From contig NC_092566.1 in assembly GCF_037975245.1 (NCBI RefSeq), positions 13,263,001-13,327,000 of the forward strand: a stretch of DNA of 64,000 bases. The letters run 5' to 3'. Shown in pieces: positions 35,001-44,720 of the stretch. Source of the stretch: Apostichopus japonicus (lineage: Eukaryota; Echinodermata; Holothuroidea; Aspidochirotida; Stichopodidae). The position numbers were made by a program, and so were the translations under genes. A model generated the notes under the pieces. The model was not told the DNA's origin. It did not search any database and saw only the letters and a list, made by a program, of their open reading frames with translations. Every line of letters starts with the position of its first letter. Position 1 is the first letter of the stretch.

Positions 35001-36425
35001 AGTGACATAACTCATGTGTGTTTGTGATATAACTCTTTGCTTCAATTGTTGTTGGCGTATTGTTGTTTTCAAGGGGTTATTTTTGGTTGCTTGTGTGTTG
35101 TGGATCAATTCCTTTTTAAATTTCTAGGTAATTCTAATACAGTACAAACTGTGTAGCTTGGTCGAGGAGCTAGGGTACATTTGGTTTTCTTTACTTGGCA
35201 AAATGGCCTTTGGTTAATTTCTTGATTGAGCGATGGGTAGCGTGCTCCATATTTTCAAGTCGTCTTTCACCGTTTACTAATGATGTTTATTTATGGAGGA
35301 TACAATCAGTACATTGAGAAACAATGACAGGTCACTGATGATTAGCATAACAACACATTAAAACTAAAGTCTGGCATTTGTCATAATTGGCTGAAAGTTG
35401 ATGATGTAATTCATTTTATTCACTATCAAGTAAAGCTGATACTGAAAATGAGGAATTCAGTCAAACAAAACTCAATGTTCTTGATGTGATTGAAAACTGA
35501 TCTACCATCAGCCGTACTATTGTTCGTATAGCCAGTGTTTTAAAGCAACTTTCGTGGGGACTTCGAACAAAATCATAACGCCGATAAATTAAGTAATTTT
35601 CTGACAAAGAAAACCTTTGAGGTAACCTCATAAGACTCACCAAGATGTTACTGAGGATTTAAAAAAGTAGAAAAATGCTCTGTCATTAGTTAATAAGGGA
35701 TCAACGCTTAATCCTGCTGTAAGTAATCGCTCTGTCCTAACAATGTTTTGTTTGATCCTCATATATTCTGCTAGAGAAACTGAAGGAAATTGTTCCTTGC
35801 TTATAGTGTGACCCTTGACCTTGGCTCATGCTACCCCTCACCCTCCTTTGCTTTGCTATGTGCCATTGTTTCTGTTCAGCTACAGGAACCCCATCTTGCC
35901 TATTTTTCTTTCTTTTTATGTTCAATAAAAGTTTATGACTTTTGTGCCCAGTGAAATGTTTAGGCTGCTGTTAGAAGCAGAGAATAACCTGTTAGTTAAA
36001 GATGCAAAGAGGGTAATAATGGCTAGGAAGTTGAATAGCTTTTGTGAAGTATGAATTAAATCAATATCCTTTTGAAAATGTAGCCTGAAGGCAACATATT
36101 AGCATATGTTAAAAGCCAATGTGACTCAGTCATTGGCCTGTTCCTGCCACAATTAAAATTGCTCATTGAGATTTAAATATGACCTCCTGTTACTGGAACT
36201 TCCCTTCCTTGCATGTGATAATGCAGTGTTTAAAATAATAACACAAAATAGTAAGTATTTACACTAAAATACAAATTTTGTGCAAAATGAGCCAATTATA
36301 GCTTAATTTATTTGTGGACATTGATATCTTCATCTTTATATTATTTAACTTGCTTTATATTATGTAGGCCACCTCCTCTTCCACCTAAAACGTACTTAAT
36401 CAGAACTCGGGAAATTCAGGTGTGA
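13661..36425 (+). CDS. RASSF2/4/6-like Ras-association and SARAH domain protein with C-terminal PPLPPK repeats
   Basis: Adaptor of the C-terminal RASSF class. In relatives the RA domain binds Ras-type GTPases and the SARAH helix pairs with MST/Hippo kinases. Ten coding exons (13661-13725, 16319-16403, 18709-19041, 19768-19921, 22098-22219, 23464-23561, 27536-27583, 29888-29938, 34947-34997, 36368-36425) join in frame to 1065 nt, 354 aa. Seen: N-terminal AHLKVYK segment (about 24-30) and IRWG (about 59-62), as in RASSF2; an acidic, basic linker; RA domain about 152-250 (LRVNSKQSTMDVIKLLLRKF, then FPLLRRI and KIFIMER); SARAH about 250-300 (VAQYLNMQIPVMQAILRKF). No C1 domain, which excludes the RASSF1/5 class. 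Odd: after SARAH, where vertebrate RASSF2/4 nearly end, three exons each add PPLPPK (303-308, 320-325, 338-343). RASSF2, 4 and 6 cannot be separated here, so no symbol is given. Confidence 0.92.
15113..15590 (+). mobile_element. L2/CR1-type LINE 3' remnant in RASSF intron 1
   Basis: Plus-strand translation begins RIQNAAAPLITLTKESDLIA then LHSLHWLSVPQPVKFKFLLL, the conserved thumb/C-terminal segment of L2/CR1 LINE ORF2, followed by frameshifted C-terminal pieces (TFWNESP). It ends with GTGCTTAGAATTTTTTGTA and a GGTGCTACATAAATG tail, typical of L2-like 3' ends. Confidence 0.8.
15887..15925 (+). ncRNA. Hammerhead-ribozyme-like motif, probably inactivated
   Basis: Same motif as at 57527-57565: flanking GCCT/AGGC (stem I), CTGAAGA core, GATCC-TGCTA-GGATC hairpin (stem II). 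Here the GAAA box reads AAAA (A at 15914), so the G12 position is lost. Known hammerheads need G12 for catalysis, so I expect no activity. Confidence 0.5.
16319..16403 (+). CDS. RASSF-like, coding exon 2 (residues 22-50)
   Basis: Encodes SAKFAAHLKVYKQHHTEGQQ and a short Gln/Asn-rich end. It aligns with the ELLLHLKTYNLYYEGQ segment of vertebrate RASSF2. Acceptor TTCCAG, donor GTAAGA. Confidence 0.88.
16480..16622 (-). mobile_element. tRNA-derived SINE or tRNA pseudogene
   Basis: On the minus strand the head (16622 to about 16548) has a pol III A box (TAGCCTAGTGG), a D-arm, an anticodon arm with loop ATATAAA, and a B box (GGTTCAAATCC) in a T-stem CCGGG/CCCGG. The 3' flank continues as an unrelated AT-rich body. 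The acceptor stem pairs poorly in the canonical register and the anticodon would be AUA, so a working tRNA gene is unlikely. Confidence 0.7.
16972..17060. repeat. CT then TA microsatellite
   Basis: (CT)n passing into (TA)n with short ATGTATGT and ATTTAT interruptions. Confidence 0.95.
17158..17306 (+). mobile_element. 5'-truncated copy of the TTAA MITE family
   Basis: Matches the right half of the complete element at 44365-44720: TGTGTGTATTTTCTGG, ACACTTCTGTTACACCTC, GGCATTAGACGTTTCTTT and the terminus GCGAGTCTTCACATCCT followed by TTAA (17303-17306). The left terminus is missing. Confidence 0.75.
17428..18057. repeat. Two-copy tandem duplication, 315-bp unit, in RASSF intron 2
   Basis: 17428-17742 and 17743-18057 are almost identical; only about four substitutions and one single-base deletion were seen. 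The high identity points to recent origin or an assembly artefact. Confidence 0.9.
18709..19041 (+). CDS. RASSF-like, coding exon 3 (residues 51-161)
   Basis: Begins SGNVPMYEAIMKIRWGTQK, using the CCCAG acceptor at 18704-18708 rather than the TCAG four bases downstream, because only the former keeps frame. Central region is polar with an acidic run (NDDEDDPDSVEE) and a basic RRRTMSFSGHMYSTK-like end that leads into the RA domain. Donor GTAAGT. Confidence 0.92.
19673..19725 (+). ncRNA. Degenerate hammerhead-like repeat copy
   Basis: Related to 15887-15925 (GAAGATCCTG, AAGATCAAAA, CTCAGGCC, then ACTTTTACAT) with several core changes. Treated as a dead relic. Confidence 0.4.
19768..19921 (+). 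CDS. RASSF-like, coding exon 4 (residues 162-212), RA domain first half
   Basis: TSAFRPKYGTSTSLRVNS, then MDVIKLLLRKFAVENDANEF and LYSVHPSG, closely matching the RASSF2/4 RA domain. Phase 0 in, phase 1 out, donor GTGAGT. Confidence 0.95.
20060..22090 (+). other. RASSF intron 4, no further feature
   Basis: Only a poly-G tract near 21387-21401 and a short TGTCCCTGTCAGT duplication near 21625-21670 stand out. Confidence 0.5.
22098..22219 (+). CDS. RASSF-like, coding exon 5 (residues 213-253), RA domain second half
   Basis: ESHEFKLTDFPLLRRIEMGP and LAKIFIMERRTEEISLE complete the RA fold and start SARAH. Phase 1 in, phase 0 out. Confidence 0.95.
23464..23561 (+). CDS. RASSF-like, coding exon 6 (residues 254-285), SARAH helix
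   Basis: VAQYLNMQIPVMQAILRKF followed by an EEEEER run, the core of the SARAH amphipathic helix. Phase 0 in, phase 2 out. Confidence 0.95.
23795..24180 (-). mobile_element. LINE 3' remnant in RASSF intron 6
   Basis: Minus-strand translation includes LLAKLYTILDNNNHPLYVD, then IIPRRGPMRLPYVT and a stop. This looks like the C-terminal HPL...(S/R)GR..LP segment of CR1-like LINE ORF2. It ends after about 300 bp in a GGATATAATAAAGTTG tail, like the copy at 12100-12595. Confidence 0.55.
24190..26390 (+). other. RASSF intron 6, nothing else recognised
   Basis: AT-rich, no exon or clear transposon terminus. The open frame at 25667-25849 has no recognised similarity. Confidence 0.45.
26401..27160. 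repeat. 40-bp minisatellite in RASSF intron 6
   Basis: Unit begins CACATACACAATAAATGATG and ends GTGTCCTCTA(A/T), about 20 copies. The first eleven hold a strict 40-bp period; later copies shrink to about 34-36 bp by losing ATAA or ATTA. Open frames across it are artefacts. Confidence 0.95.
27536..27583 (+). CDS. RASSF-like, coding exon 7 (residues 286-301), end of SARAH
   Basis: Short 48-nt exon: RYIAYKHNLEKKLATYP, with the last proline split. Acceptor TTTCAG, donor GTAAGT. Phase 2 in and out. Confidence 0.9.
29888..29938 (+). CDS. RASSF-like, PPLPPK exon a (coding exon 8, residues 302-318)
   Basis: 51 nt, phase 2 in and out, so it can be skipped without loss of frame. Encodes P-PPLPPKPKNLLAKYRN. 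PPLPPK fits the class II SH3-ligand pattern PxxPx(K/R). Acceptor TTACAG, donor GTTCAA (weak). Confidence 0.85.
30335..31745. repeat. 38-bp minisatellite in RASSF intron 8
   Basis: Unit ACATAGTCTAGTATGTGTAT plus GTACCTGGCACTTCTTAG, about 37 copies at an almost invariant 38-bp period. Two variants (CTTCTTAG and CTTCTCTG) are interspersed, with a second polymorphism GTCTAG/GTCCAG. 38 is not divisible by three, so the threonine/tyrosine-rich minus-strand frames that read through it have a 38-residue period and are artefacts. Confidence 0.97.
32580..32690. repeat. C-rich tract
   Basis: Repeats of CCCCACCCTT(G/T)CCC, part of a broader pyrimidine-rich segment. A similar C-rich stretch occurs near 32920-32990. 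Confidence 0.7.
34947..34997 (+). CDS. RASSF-like, PPLPPK exon b (coding exon 9, residues 319-335)
   Basis: 51 nt, phase 2 in and out, encodes R-PPLPPKTYKLVRTNNF. Same length, phase and motif position as the previous exon, so a tandem exon duplication is the simplest reading. Donor GTAAGT. Confidence 0.9.
36368..36425 (+). CDS. RASSF-like, PPLPPK exon c, terminal (coding exon 10, residues 336-354)
   Basis: Encodes R-PPPLPPKTYLIRTREIQV then TGA (36423-36425). The protein ends EIQV, which fits a class II PDZ-ligand pattern (inference). A GTAATG donor-like site right after the stop could mark a 3'-UTR intron. Confidence 0.88.
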
Positions 36426-36718
36426 CAAAGGTAATGAATATGTATGTTGGTACTGTATCTGCAAGCTGAATATGCATGCTAAACTATCCTACATTCCGCA
36501 TGCTTATGAATATGCATATTCTGCTGCATCTTAGACCTTGGTTGCTCCTTCTCCCATCATTCCTGTTCAAGGTTCTTAAATATAAATCTTCATTTGACAT
36601 CTACAACAATGTATAGGATAGGACCACTAGTACAGCATGGAGGTTATTCGCATGACAGTCCCTATTGATGAAACAGCCAGTCGCATATTGGATGCAGGTT
36701 TGAGTTAACCTCGGTACT

Positions 36719-36724
36719 AATAAA
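36719..36724 (+). other. Candidate polyadenylation signal of the RASSF-like gene
   Basis: AATAAA about 295 nt after the stop; a second AATAAA lies at 36894-36899. Both are only positional candidates. Confidence 0.3.
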
Positions 36725-37596
36725 TCATGAGTACGGGATTGGTGGTGTTCAGTAATGACCCCCAGGCATAACGATAGTAGCTTGACTTGAGTTCTAAAAC
36801 CGAAACTTTTGTCTTCGGTGTGTGTAAGAGCAGTTAATGACGATAACTATTGCAAGTTGTGCCGTTTCAGTGAAGTTTGTTTGGAACATGCGAAATAAAA
36901 ATTGACAATGTTTGGGCACCATGGGTGGTGATGACAGGTGGTAGTGGAAATTATCCAGATCAGAATATCATATTTGAAGGTCTTTTAAAGAGAAAGCTGA
37001 TCTTACTTTTCTGTGAATGGGTACTCCAATTTCCAACCTTGTCACATGCTTATGACACTTATTACAGCCCTTGTATCCCTGAAGGAGCAATATTTCATGT
37101 TCATCTGTATCCTATACCAATTACGGTCCATGGTTTTCCTCCTTTTCATCTGATTTGACCTGTACTTACATTAACCTTTTGCAAGGTAGAGTCTTGGGAG
37201 CATCTAAACTACAACGTTGATGCTTTATCCAGTGCAATACGTGGTACTGGTTTGGTAGCAATGAGCAACACTTATTAAATTACCTTGAACCAGCTACATT
37301 TTGCATAGTTACCATAGCGATGATACAATGGACTGCATAACCATACTATTGTTCCCCATCATGTTTCTTCTACACTCTGTAATCCTTGTGTATATGTTCT
37401 TTGCCTCTCTGTCTCCTTCGATCTCCTGCTGTCTGCCTGATACTTCTCTTCTGATCTAGCATGGCATTCTCTTTGCTCTTGAAATATAAATCCATTCGTT
37501 GACAAGTAACATCAGTGTTTACGTTGATTTGTAGTTTTGAATTTCTCTGTTGAAGTTTCTAGCTGATCATCATATATGAAGAGGATACACAATCAT

Positions 37597-37764
37597 AATG
37601 TATCAATTGTAGAGTCCATACCAGTCATTCTGTTTAACAGAATGTATCAGTTGTAGAGTCCATACCAGTCATTCTGTTTAACAGAATGTATCAGTTGTAG
37701 AGTCCATACCAGTCATTCTATTTAACAGAATGTTACAGTTGTAGAGTCCATACCAGTCATTCTT
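37597..37764. repeat. 44-bp minisatellite, about four copies
   Basis: Units start at 37597, 37641, 37685 and 37729 with the word GTAGAGTCCATACCAGTCAT in each. Confidence 0.93.
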
Positions 37765-39364
37765 GTTATACACATTCAGTCTGTACTCATTCAAATTTTA
37801 ACTCTGCAAGTGAAAGTGGGTTGCTGTTAAACTGCTTCTTACAGGCCTTATTCTTTGATACTGTTACATTTATAGTAAAATTGTGTTCTTTCTTTGAAGA
37901 GCTATTGAGAAATAAGTTCTAAAATCCTGAACTGTGATCCAGTGAAATAAAAAGATGAGAATAGTGTTAAAGTCAGAGTGGTAGAATGATAGTTGTTGTT
38001 GTTTATTTAGGAGGTATTGGGTGGGAGAGGAGCAGGAGGTTTGGGGTGGGGGGGGGGTTGGGAGTTAATCCTTTCCTCATAGCCAACTTTGAATAACTGT
38101 TGTCATTTACTTTGATATATGAAGTAACTGGAAATTCTCTCTAATATGGAAAACTGTAATTGTCATGTGTCACAAGAATATATAAAAGAAATTTTGAATG
38201 AATAGAGAAATAACGTGCTGGATAGTATTTCTCTTATAAGCTTCTGGCAGATCTATACGGCGAAGCTATATATGTCGCAGATAGATGTGGGTGGTCAATA
38301 CCATGGTTAACTAACTCAGGAAAATTGAACCACTAACTGTTTGATCTTTCATCTTAAGAAACTGGAGTGGTACAGCTCTTTCTCTCTCTGTTCTGTGTGT
38401 TGTGAACTTATTCAAATGTATATTATCACTTGCAGTGAATATGGTGGGGCTATTCACCTATTGGTTAGTGCTTCAGAGGAGTAGTACTGTACTGGAATCA
38501 AGCATGTTCTGTTGTGCTTGAAAAGTTGTCAGAGTCATGAAATGGAGTGCTGTAATGTGTACAGTTGGCAAAATTGAAATGAAATTAGTCTTTCTGTTGA
38601 TAGTTACTGACAATGCAGCCATGTTCTGCTTTCCAGTTGTGGTGTTTATATTACTCTATTTCTATACTAATCATAAGGAATGTATTGAAGTATCAAAGAT
38701 TGAGCCTACCACCAACTATTGTCATCAAAATCAGGCTTTCTAAGTGAATTAGATGTTGCATGTTTTTGCATTTTTTATCAACTTATGCAGAAATGTAGCA
38801 TTTGACTCTCAGGCATTGCTGATGAATTTGACTGCAAATGATCTATTTGATTGGACTTTTACTGCCTTCAATAATCCAAACAGTCCGGAAGGTACTAGGT
38901 CATGTGACTGGATGCACATAGGACCTTAAATATCTGCATTTAAGGACGTAATTATCTGGTCCTTAAATATCAGCATTTATGGATGTAAATATCTGCATTG
39001 AAGGACGTAAATATCTGGTCTATAATCTGCATTTTGCAAGTCATCCTTCAAGATTCAAACTAAAAAAATGGACTGTTCTGTTACATTATTAATCTTGTCA
39101 ATTCATTCTCAATGTTTCTAGTTAAATCTTCCTGCTTTTCTCTTAGAGCTGTTATTTCATAGAATGAAAAGGAGATACATTCCATAAAGTGATACCGTCT
39201 GCAAAAATGGTGGATGTGAATTCATTTTCGATTTTATTACATGTCAGCAATCATATTTAGCAATTATTTGATCCACTTGTGAAAATGTCAAGAGTTTTTT
39301 TGTGGTGTCAGTTTGAGCCTTTGCAAGGTAAACATTATTTTCTGATTTTAAACTTCTTCAACAG

Positions 39365-39479
39365 CTTAACTGATCAGTCACCACAGAGAAAGCCAAGAAA
39401 CAGCTTAACAGATCAGCTACAACAGAGAAAGCCAAGACCAGGTCTCTCACTTGGTGCAAGAAAACATGTAACTGTTTGA
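39365..39479 (+). CDS. Possible alternative terminal exon of the RASSF-like gene
   Basis: A good acceptor (AACTTCTTCAACAG) precedes an open stretch that, joined in phase 2 to exon 8 or 9, reads S-LTDQSPQRKPRNSLTDQ and on to 37 codons and TGA (39477-39479). It contains an imperfect 13-residue tandem repeat, NSLTDQxxQRKPR, with mostly conservative differences. It cannot follow exon 10, which would leave it out of frame. No homologue is recognised. It may be chance. Confidence 0.25.
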
Positions 39480-40074
39480 GGGGAAGGTCCAAAGGAGAAT
39501 GGAGGACTATAAGACAAGACTCTTGCCAAATTGTCAGCACTTTATCTGAGCTTAACCATCCCAAGACAGAAACCCAGAGATGCCATCCAAGATTGCTGCT
39601 TTGTTACAGTTGTGTAAAACAGACCTTCTTTTCTACAAGTTCCCTAAGTGACTTTCAGATATGGAAGCACTATTTGTCTTGCTGAATGAACATGATGTGG
39701 TGTTAGGGCACCGGTCAAATCGTCCAACACTTTCAAGAGGCCATAGATACTAATGGTCTTCTGTAGCTGACCAAAATATCAACCTACTGTAGTTGTAATT
39801 GAAACAGAAATGGGAATTTTTTATTCAACTATATAGTTAGTTTGTTTATAGCAATTGAAGAATAGAAGAAATGTATTCGATAGTGTCAAAGGTTACCCTT
39901 ACTGATGTCATAATGCATATTCATTAAGTCAATTACCAATGTTACCACAGGTGCTTTCAAAAGCAATGTTTAACTGTATGTAGGGTCATTGTAAGTGTAA
40001 AGTAACATTGATAGCTAATTCATGCTAATCACAGTATAAACATGTCTATGGAGGAGAGGCTTCTACTTAACCAG

Positions 40075-40280
40075 AAAGTCCGTCATACATTGATATTATG
40101 CTGTTGTGTTACAGCTGAAGTCTGCTAGGTAAACATAATAGATCATAGACACTAAACAGCTATAGTCTGCTAGGTAAGCATAATAGATCATAGACACTTC
40201 ATCACGGTCTGTCATACATTGATATATTGTGCTGTTGTTTAACAGCTGAAGTCTGCTAGGTAAGCATAAGAGATCATAGT
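40075..40280. repeat. Short tandem/interspersed duplication
   Basis: The segment GTC(C/T)GTCATACATTGATAT and the segment GTCTGCTAGGTAA(A/G)CATAA recur two and three times respectively within 200 bp. Confidence 0.8.
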
Positions 40281-41599
40281 AGTTATATTATATCTCAAGG
40301 CTTCAATATGTTTTACAGTAGGATGGTCTTCTTTTGATATTTGTAGCAATCCCATCACCCATTTTGCTCCTTAATTTTAGTTATCTAGTCATATCCATAT
40401 CTGTGGTGGCTAGTCTGGCCTATATGATCTGTTCTTAGTGTCTGGTATCAGTGTTATCTTATTAGTGTTCAGCAGCTTTCAGATCTGGTGTCAGTGTTCA
40501 GCAGTCTATTGTACATTTCACTTTGATTCTTCCTGCTCCCTGCAACAGCCCTGAAAATTGTAACACTCTGAAGAAAATTTATAAATCAGGTGTTGTCAAT
40601 TCCCTGCTTTGATCATAGCTTCCTTACGATATACTAACCTGAATCCCACTCAGCATCTGATGCCTTCATGCATCGATAGAAAGAACAAGGAAAATGTCTT
40701 TATCTCATCCATTATACTGCAGCCTTCTCTTTACCATGCATCTATATCCCTCCACATGACTTCTCAACTTCTCTTTATGAGAATTACAATACAGCAGTAG
40801 GCATGATATGTTCATCAGATAGACATAGTTTGATGCAAGGAACTTGAAGCTGAGAATGATGTCAGTCTGTGTATTACCAGTTGGTTTTAAATGCCCAGGC
40901 TCTGTCAGGAAGGACTCTTAAATAAAGTTTTCATCTTCAAAACAAGGTTAGATACCAGAGCAGAGAGGGGCAATCTAGTATATATATGGCTCCATGGTAT
41001 CAGGTTGGTTAGTTTTCATTCAGATATCTTGGATATATATTTGTGGCATTTTAGATATGATTCACTTAGAGAGATAAGTGATGAGGACAGAAGATGGCGC
41101 CCTTCCATAATTCATGATAAAGAACATCATCTCTCCAATTATTTTCTCCTTTTCTCTGTCAATTTTTAAATCTTTTACAGAACCGTTAGGGTCGGAAATC
41201 ATTCCTTTTATATTTATTGATCTATTATCATGAGATAAACTGGTAGAGTGAAAGATTTTTGCCAGAATCATCTTTTAATTTAATTTAATTTTTCTCCTCT
41301 TTTTCTTCTTTGGCACAAAGAATTTGATAGTGCCAAACTTGTAATATGTCACTTCCTGTTTACTGGATCTGCGCTCTAAGAGTTTAATCAGCAAATAATG
41401 TCTGTTTGTTTCAACCCTCTGTCTCTTATGATCCAACCAGTTTTGCCTTTCATCCAAAATTCTTTCTTCTTGATCACTTGAATATAGATGCATCCGTTTG
41501 TATTTTTTTTTTTTTTTTTTTTTTGTATAAAACATCAAGACAACTTTGCAAACAACATATTGTTAATATCAACCTGTAATTGAGTGTTGCACCAGAGAA

Positions 41600-41820
41600 G
41601 CGCTGCAAATATTTCTAACTCTGAGAAATATCCTAGCCCTTTAATTTGTGTCAGTATTTCTAACTGAGACAAATATTCTAGCTGCTTAATTTGTATCAGT
41701 ATTTCTAAATGAGACAAACATCCTAGCCCTTTAATTTGTATCAGCTTTTCTAACTGAGACAAATATCCTAGCCGTTTAATATGTTTCAGTATTTCTAAAC
41801 TGAGACAAATATCCTGGCTG
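41600..41820. repeat. 45-bp minisatellite, about five copies
   Basis: Units begin ATTTCTAACTGAGACAAAT and contain CTAGCCCTTTAATTTGTAT; period 45 bp. Because 45 is divisible by three, a minus-strand frame shows a leucine/isoleucine-rich 15-residue repeat, which I consider fortuitous. Confidence 0.85.
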
Positions 41821-41829
41821 TGCTCAATG

Positions 41830-44355
41830 TGATCAATAGTTTAGTTTTATTTTATGAAATATACCATGTGCACAATGCATGTTACTAGTAATACAGTCGC
41901 AAACTGTGTTTGTGTTAACCCACTACTGCAGTAGACTCCTAAGCAGGGTAATCTACGTACAAGTTTTAAACTAACTTGTGACAAACTTTTTACAATATAC
42001 TGACACTTTGACTTAACTTCCTAAAATCAGAGTGACAAGTTTCTCAATGAACTTAATAGACCTTTAGTTAACCTCTTAAAGTCAGTGTATACACTTACTA
42101 CACTGTATGGTTTTTAAACTAAATGCTAGTACTGAAATAAAAGAAATTCCAGGTGATTTATTTTAAACTGGATCATTGTGTTGGCTAGGGCAGTCTAAAC
42201 TGAATGCAGTCGATGTTAACATTAGTGTGATAACATAGAAAACTTGCAGGAATTACATCCAAATGCAAGCAGTATAGGAATTTTGTTAGAAAGTCAAATA
42301 ATCTGAAGTCTTTAGCGATAAATACTTAATTAATCTGCTCATATTTAGATAGATATTGTTTGCATTGCATCTTACATAATTTAACGTTTTATGTTTTGAA
42401 CCCCTGATCTTCCTGTAACTAATTATCTACTGCCTCCGTGGCTTTGCTAACATTTTACATTTTGTTCAATAATTGGAAATTTCATTTTGTGTTTAATTTG
42501 ACTCAGATTACTTTAAAAAGTATGCTATTTTTTTTTTTTTTTTTTTTTTGCTATGCCATTTTGTTGGAATTTTAATTTACAGAGGGCAGTATTATGTTTT
42601 ATCATACATTCCATTATACTCTTTCACAGGATATATTAAACTGACATAGAAATGTGATATATGTAAATAATGGAGAAAATTAGATAATAAAAAATAATAA
42701 AAAAACATGAATATATTTTCTGAATGTAAAAATCATCAATCTTTTTAAGTTTTACAAAATGTTTTAATTTTTCAAGTATATGGTTGAGCTAGAATTGAAG
42801 GAGAAAAATGATGTGAAGCAACTGGTTGCCTTGGTTACCGAAAATCTCTAGTCATACATGTACACCTGTACACAAAATAGTGTTTCTTTGTTAAATGAAT
42901 GTCACAATGGGTATCTCAAACCTGGAGAAAGCCCATTACTTTATTAAAGCTAACATCAATATTTGGAGATACTTTGCATTGGAGAATTTAGACAGAATTT
43001 TGTATGAAATGTTACATGACTGTTACCCATGAGGAAGAGAGAATGTTAATGTTATGTAATGCAATCAGCTGTCTGTTAAGTTTACTGTCAATATTGTTCA
43101 ATGAATTAGATTAAATGGTTTCAGTGGCTAGTATTTTAACTTACAATGGTTGTACTAGTTGTTGGGCCACAGTATGAGATAGAGAGATACAAGGAGGGAT
43201 TTTTCTTGGTTTATCCATCTGTTTTAAGCCACTTAATCAGGTCAGGATTAGTAAAGTAGATCATGTGACATTCACAGGTGTTCATTCTACTGTCATGTAT
43301 TGTGGATATTAAACTGACTCTAGCTCAGTTAATATTACTTGAAGTAAGTCTGAAACACAGACTTTTCAAGCCTACAGAAGATTGATTCTTGTTTATAGCC
43401 ATTTTTACTATTGTCATCAGTGATGTTAATTACAAAGCCCATACCTCAGACCGTCATTGCATCAAGATCACATTTCTGTGATGTAAACTTGAACATTTTA
43501 AGACAACAGATTTCAAAAGGACAGTTTAATTTCTCAGAAAAAGGACAAATAATAGCTTAAATATCAATTACTGTAGCAAAGGTTGAGATGAAGAATTGTT
43601 GTGGTGGTCACTAAAATGGTGAGTTTAACAACTTTCAGATGCCAAATTTTTATTTCAAATGCTTTCTTCTTTTGAACTTTCCAGTATTTTGGAGGTTTAG
43701 TTTAAGAGTGAAGAAGACTGACTGGATTTTTTTTTTTTTTTTTTTGGGGGGGGGGGCGTTGATTTTCAAGTTTGGTAGAAGATATAAGAATAAAGTTTAC
43801 TGCAACAACCATACACAGGTTATTTTGCATTAAGTAGAGGTATCAATTGGGGGGGGGGGAGGGTGAGGAGGAGGGGTGGGAAGTATTGACGGCAATTTCT
43901 CAGTCACTTTTGGTATGTGATGCTTACTGTTTGCTTGATTTGAAGAATTATATTATTGGCTTTGAAATTACAATTTCTTGTAGCATATAATATTAGTTTC
44001 TTTGACCAATCTGAACAGTTTACTTTTTAATTTAAAGTTTGTACAGAGTAATGGCAATAAATGGAAATACTTAACAGGAAATGTGTGGTATGTATTATTC
44101 TTTTGCTTTTGAATTTAAAAATTAATGGCAGTATGTTCAGTGAGGTTGTAAAGGCATAAAGCATATTCATGATTTCCAAAATAAAATGTCAGATAAATGT
44201 GTCCTCTCAAAAGCATATATGTGAATTATGAATCACTCCACTCATAATGAAGATCCTTAAAGTTACACTGCATGATCAGAGGTTGGTATATATATATAAT
44301 AGAACTTTGGCACTTTTTGACATGGTCCTTTTCTATAGGGAATATCTAGCCATCC
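41830..44355. other. Intergenic, nothing recognised beyond homopolymers
   Basis: AT-rich sequence between convergent genes. No coding signal was seen. Confidence 0.5.
43728..43757. repeat. Poly-T followed by poly-G
   Basis: About 18 T residues directly followed by about 11 G residues. T-runs also occur at 41507-41524 and 42530-42549. Confidence 0.9.
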
Positions 44356-44364
44356 ACTGTTTAA

Positions 44365-44720
44365 AGGCATTGAAGACTCGCCCCAAACATTGTGCCGCAC
44401 TCTGAAAAAGTTAACTTTCCGTTGCTTGCAAATGACGTTTTCTTCTTGTCGCTACAAAATGCAGACAGAAATGAAACGTGATACTTTGTTATCTTTTATC
44501 TAGACCTGAGATGTCCACCCTGCTATGTACACTGTGTTGTGGGTATTGACCGTAGCTGTATGTATTGACTGTACACTAGTGTCTAATTACCGACGGTAGC
44601 AAGCTGTGTGTGTATTTCCTGGGATCGGTGGTGGTATCTAACACTTCTGTTACACCTCATTCGAAACTAGGTCAGATTACTGGCATTAGACGTTTCTTTG
44701 TGCGCGAGTCTTCACACCCT
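44365..44720 (+). mobile_element. Complete TTAA-flanked MITE (solo copy, empty site for the GATATC element)
   Basis: 356 bp between TTAA at 44361-44364 and 44721-44724. Termini: AGGCATTGAAGACTCGC at the left, complement of AGGGTGTGAAGACTCGC at the right. A TTAA target duplication is used by piggyBac and Kolobok superfamilies; no transposase, so superfamily unresolved. Near its left end GACTCGCCCCAAACA is uninterrupted, whereas related copies at 57706-60510 carry a GATATC element exactly there. Confidence 0.85.

Larger units (their letters stand above)
36430..39360. other. Downstream of RASSF, mostly unannotated
   Basis: Apart from the 44-bp minisatellite and a G-rich tract near 38045, no coding or transposon signal was recognised. 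Confidence 0.45.

Noticed and set aside
36368-36425. Joining RASSF exon 10 to the candidate exon at 39365 through the GTGTGA donor
   Set aside because: Exon 10 would end in phase 0 while the candidate exon needs phase 2, so the join breaks the frame.
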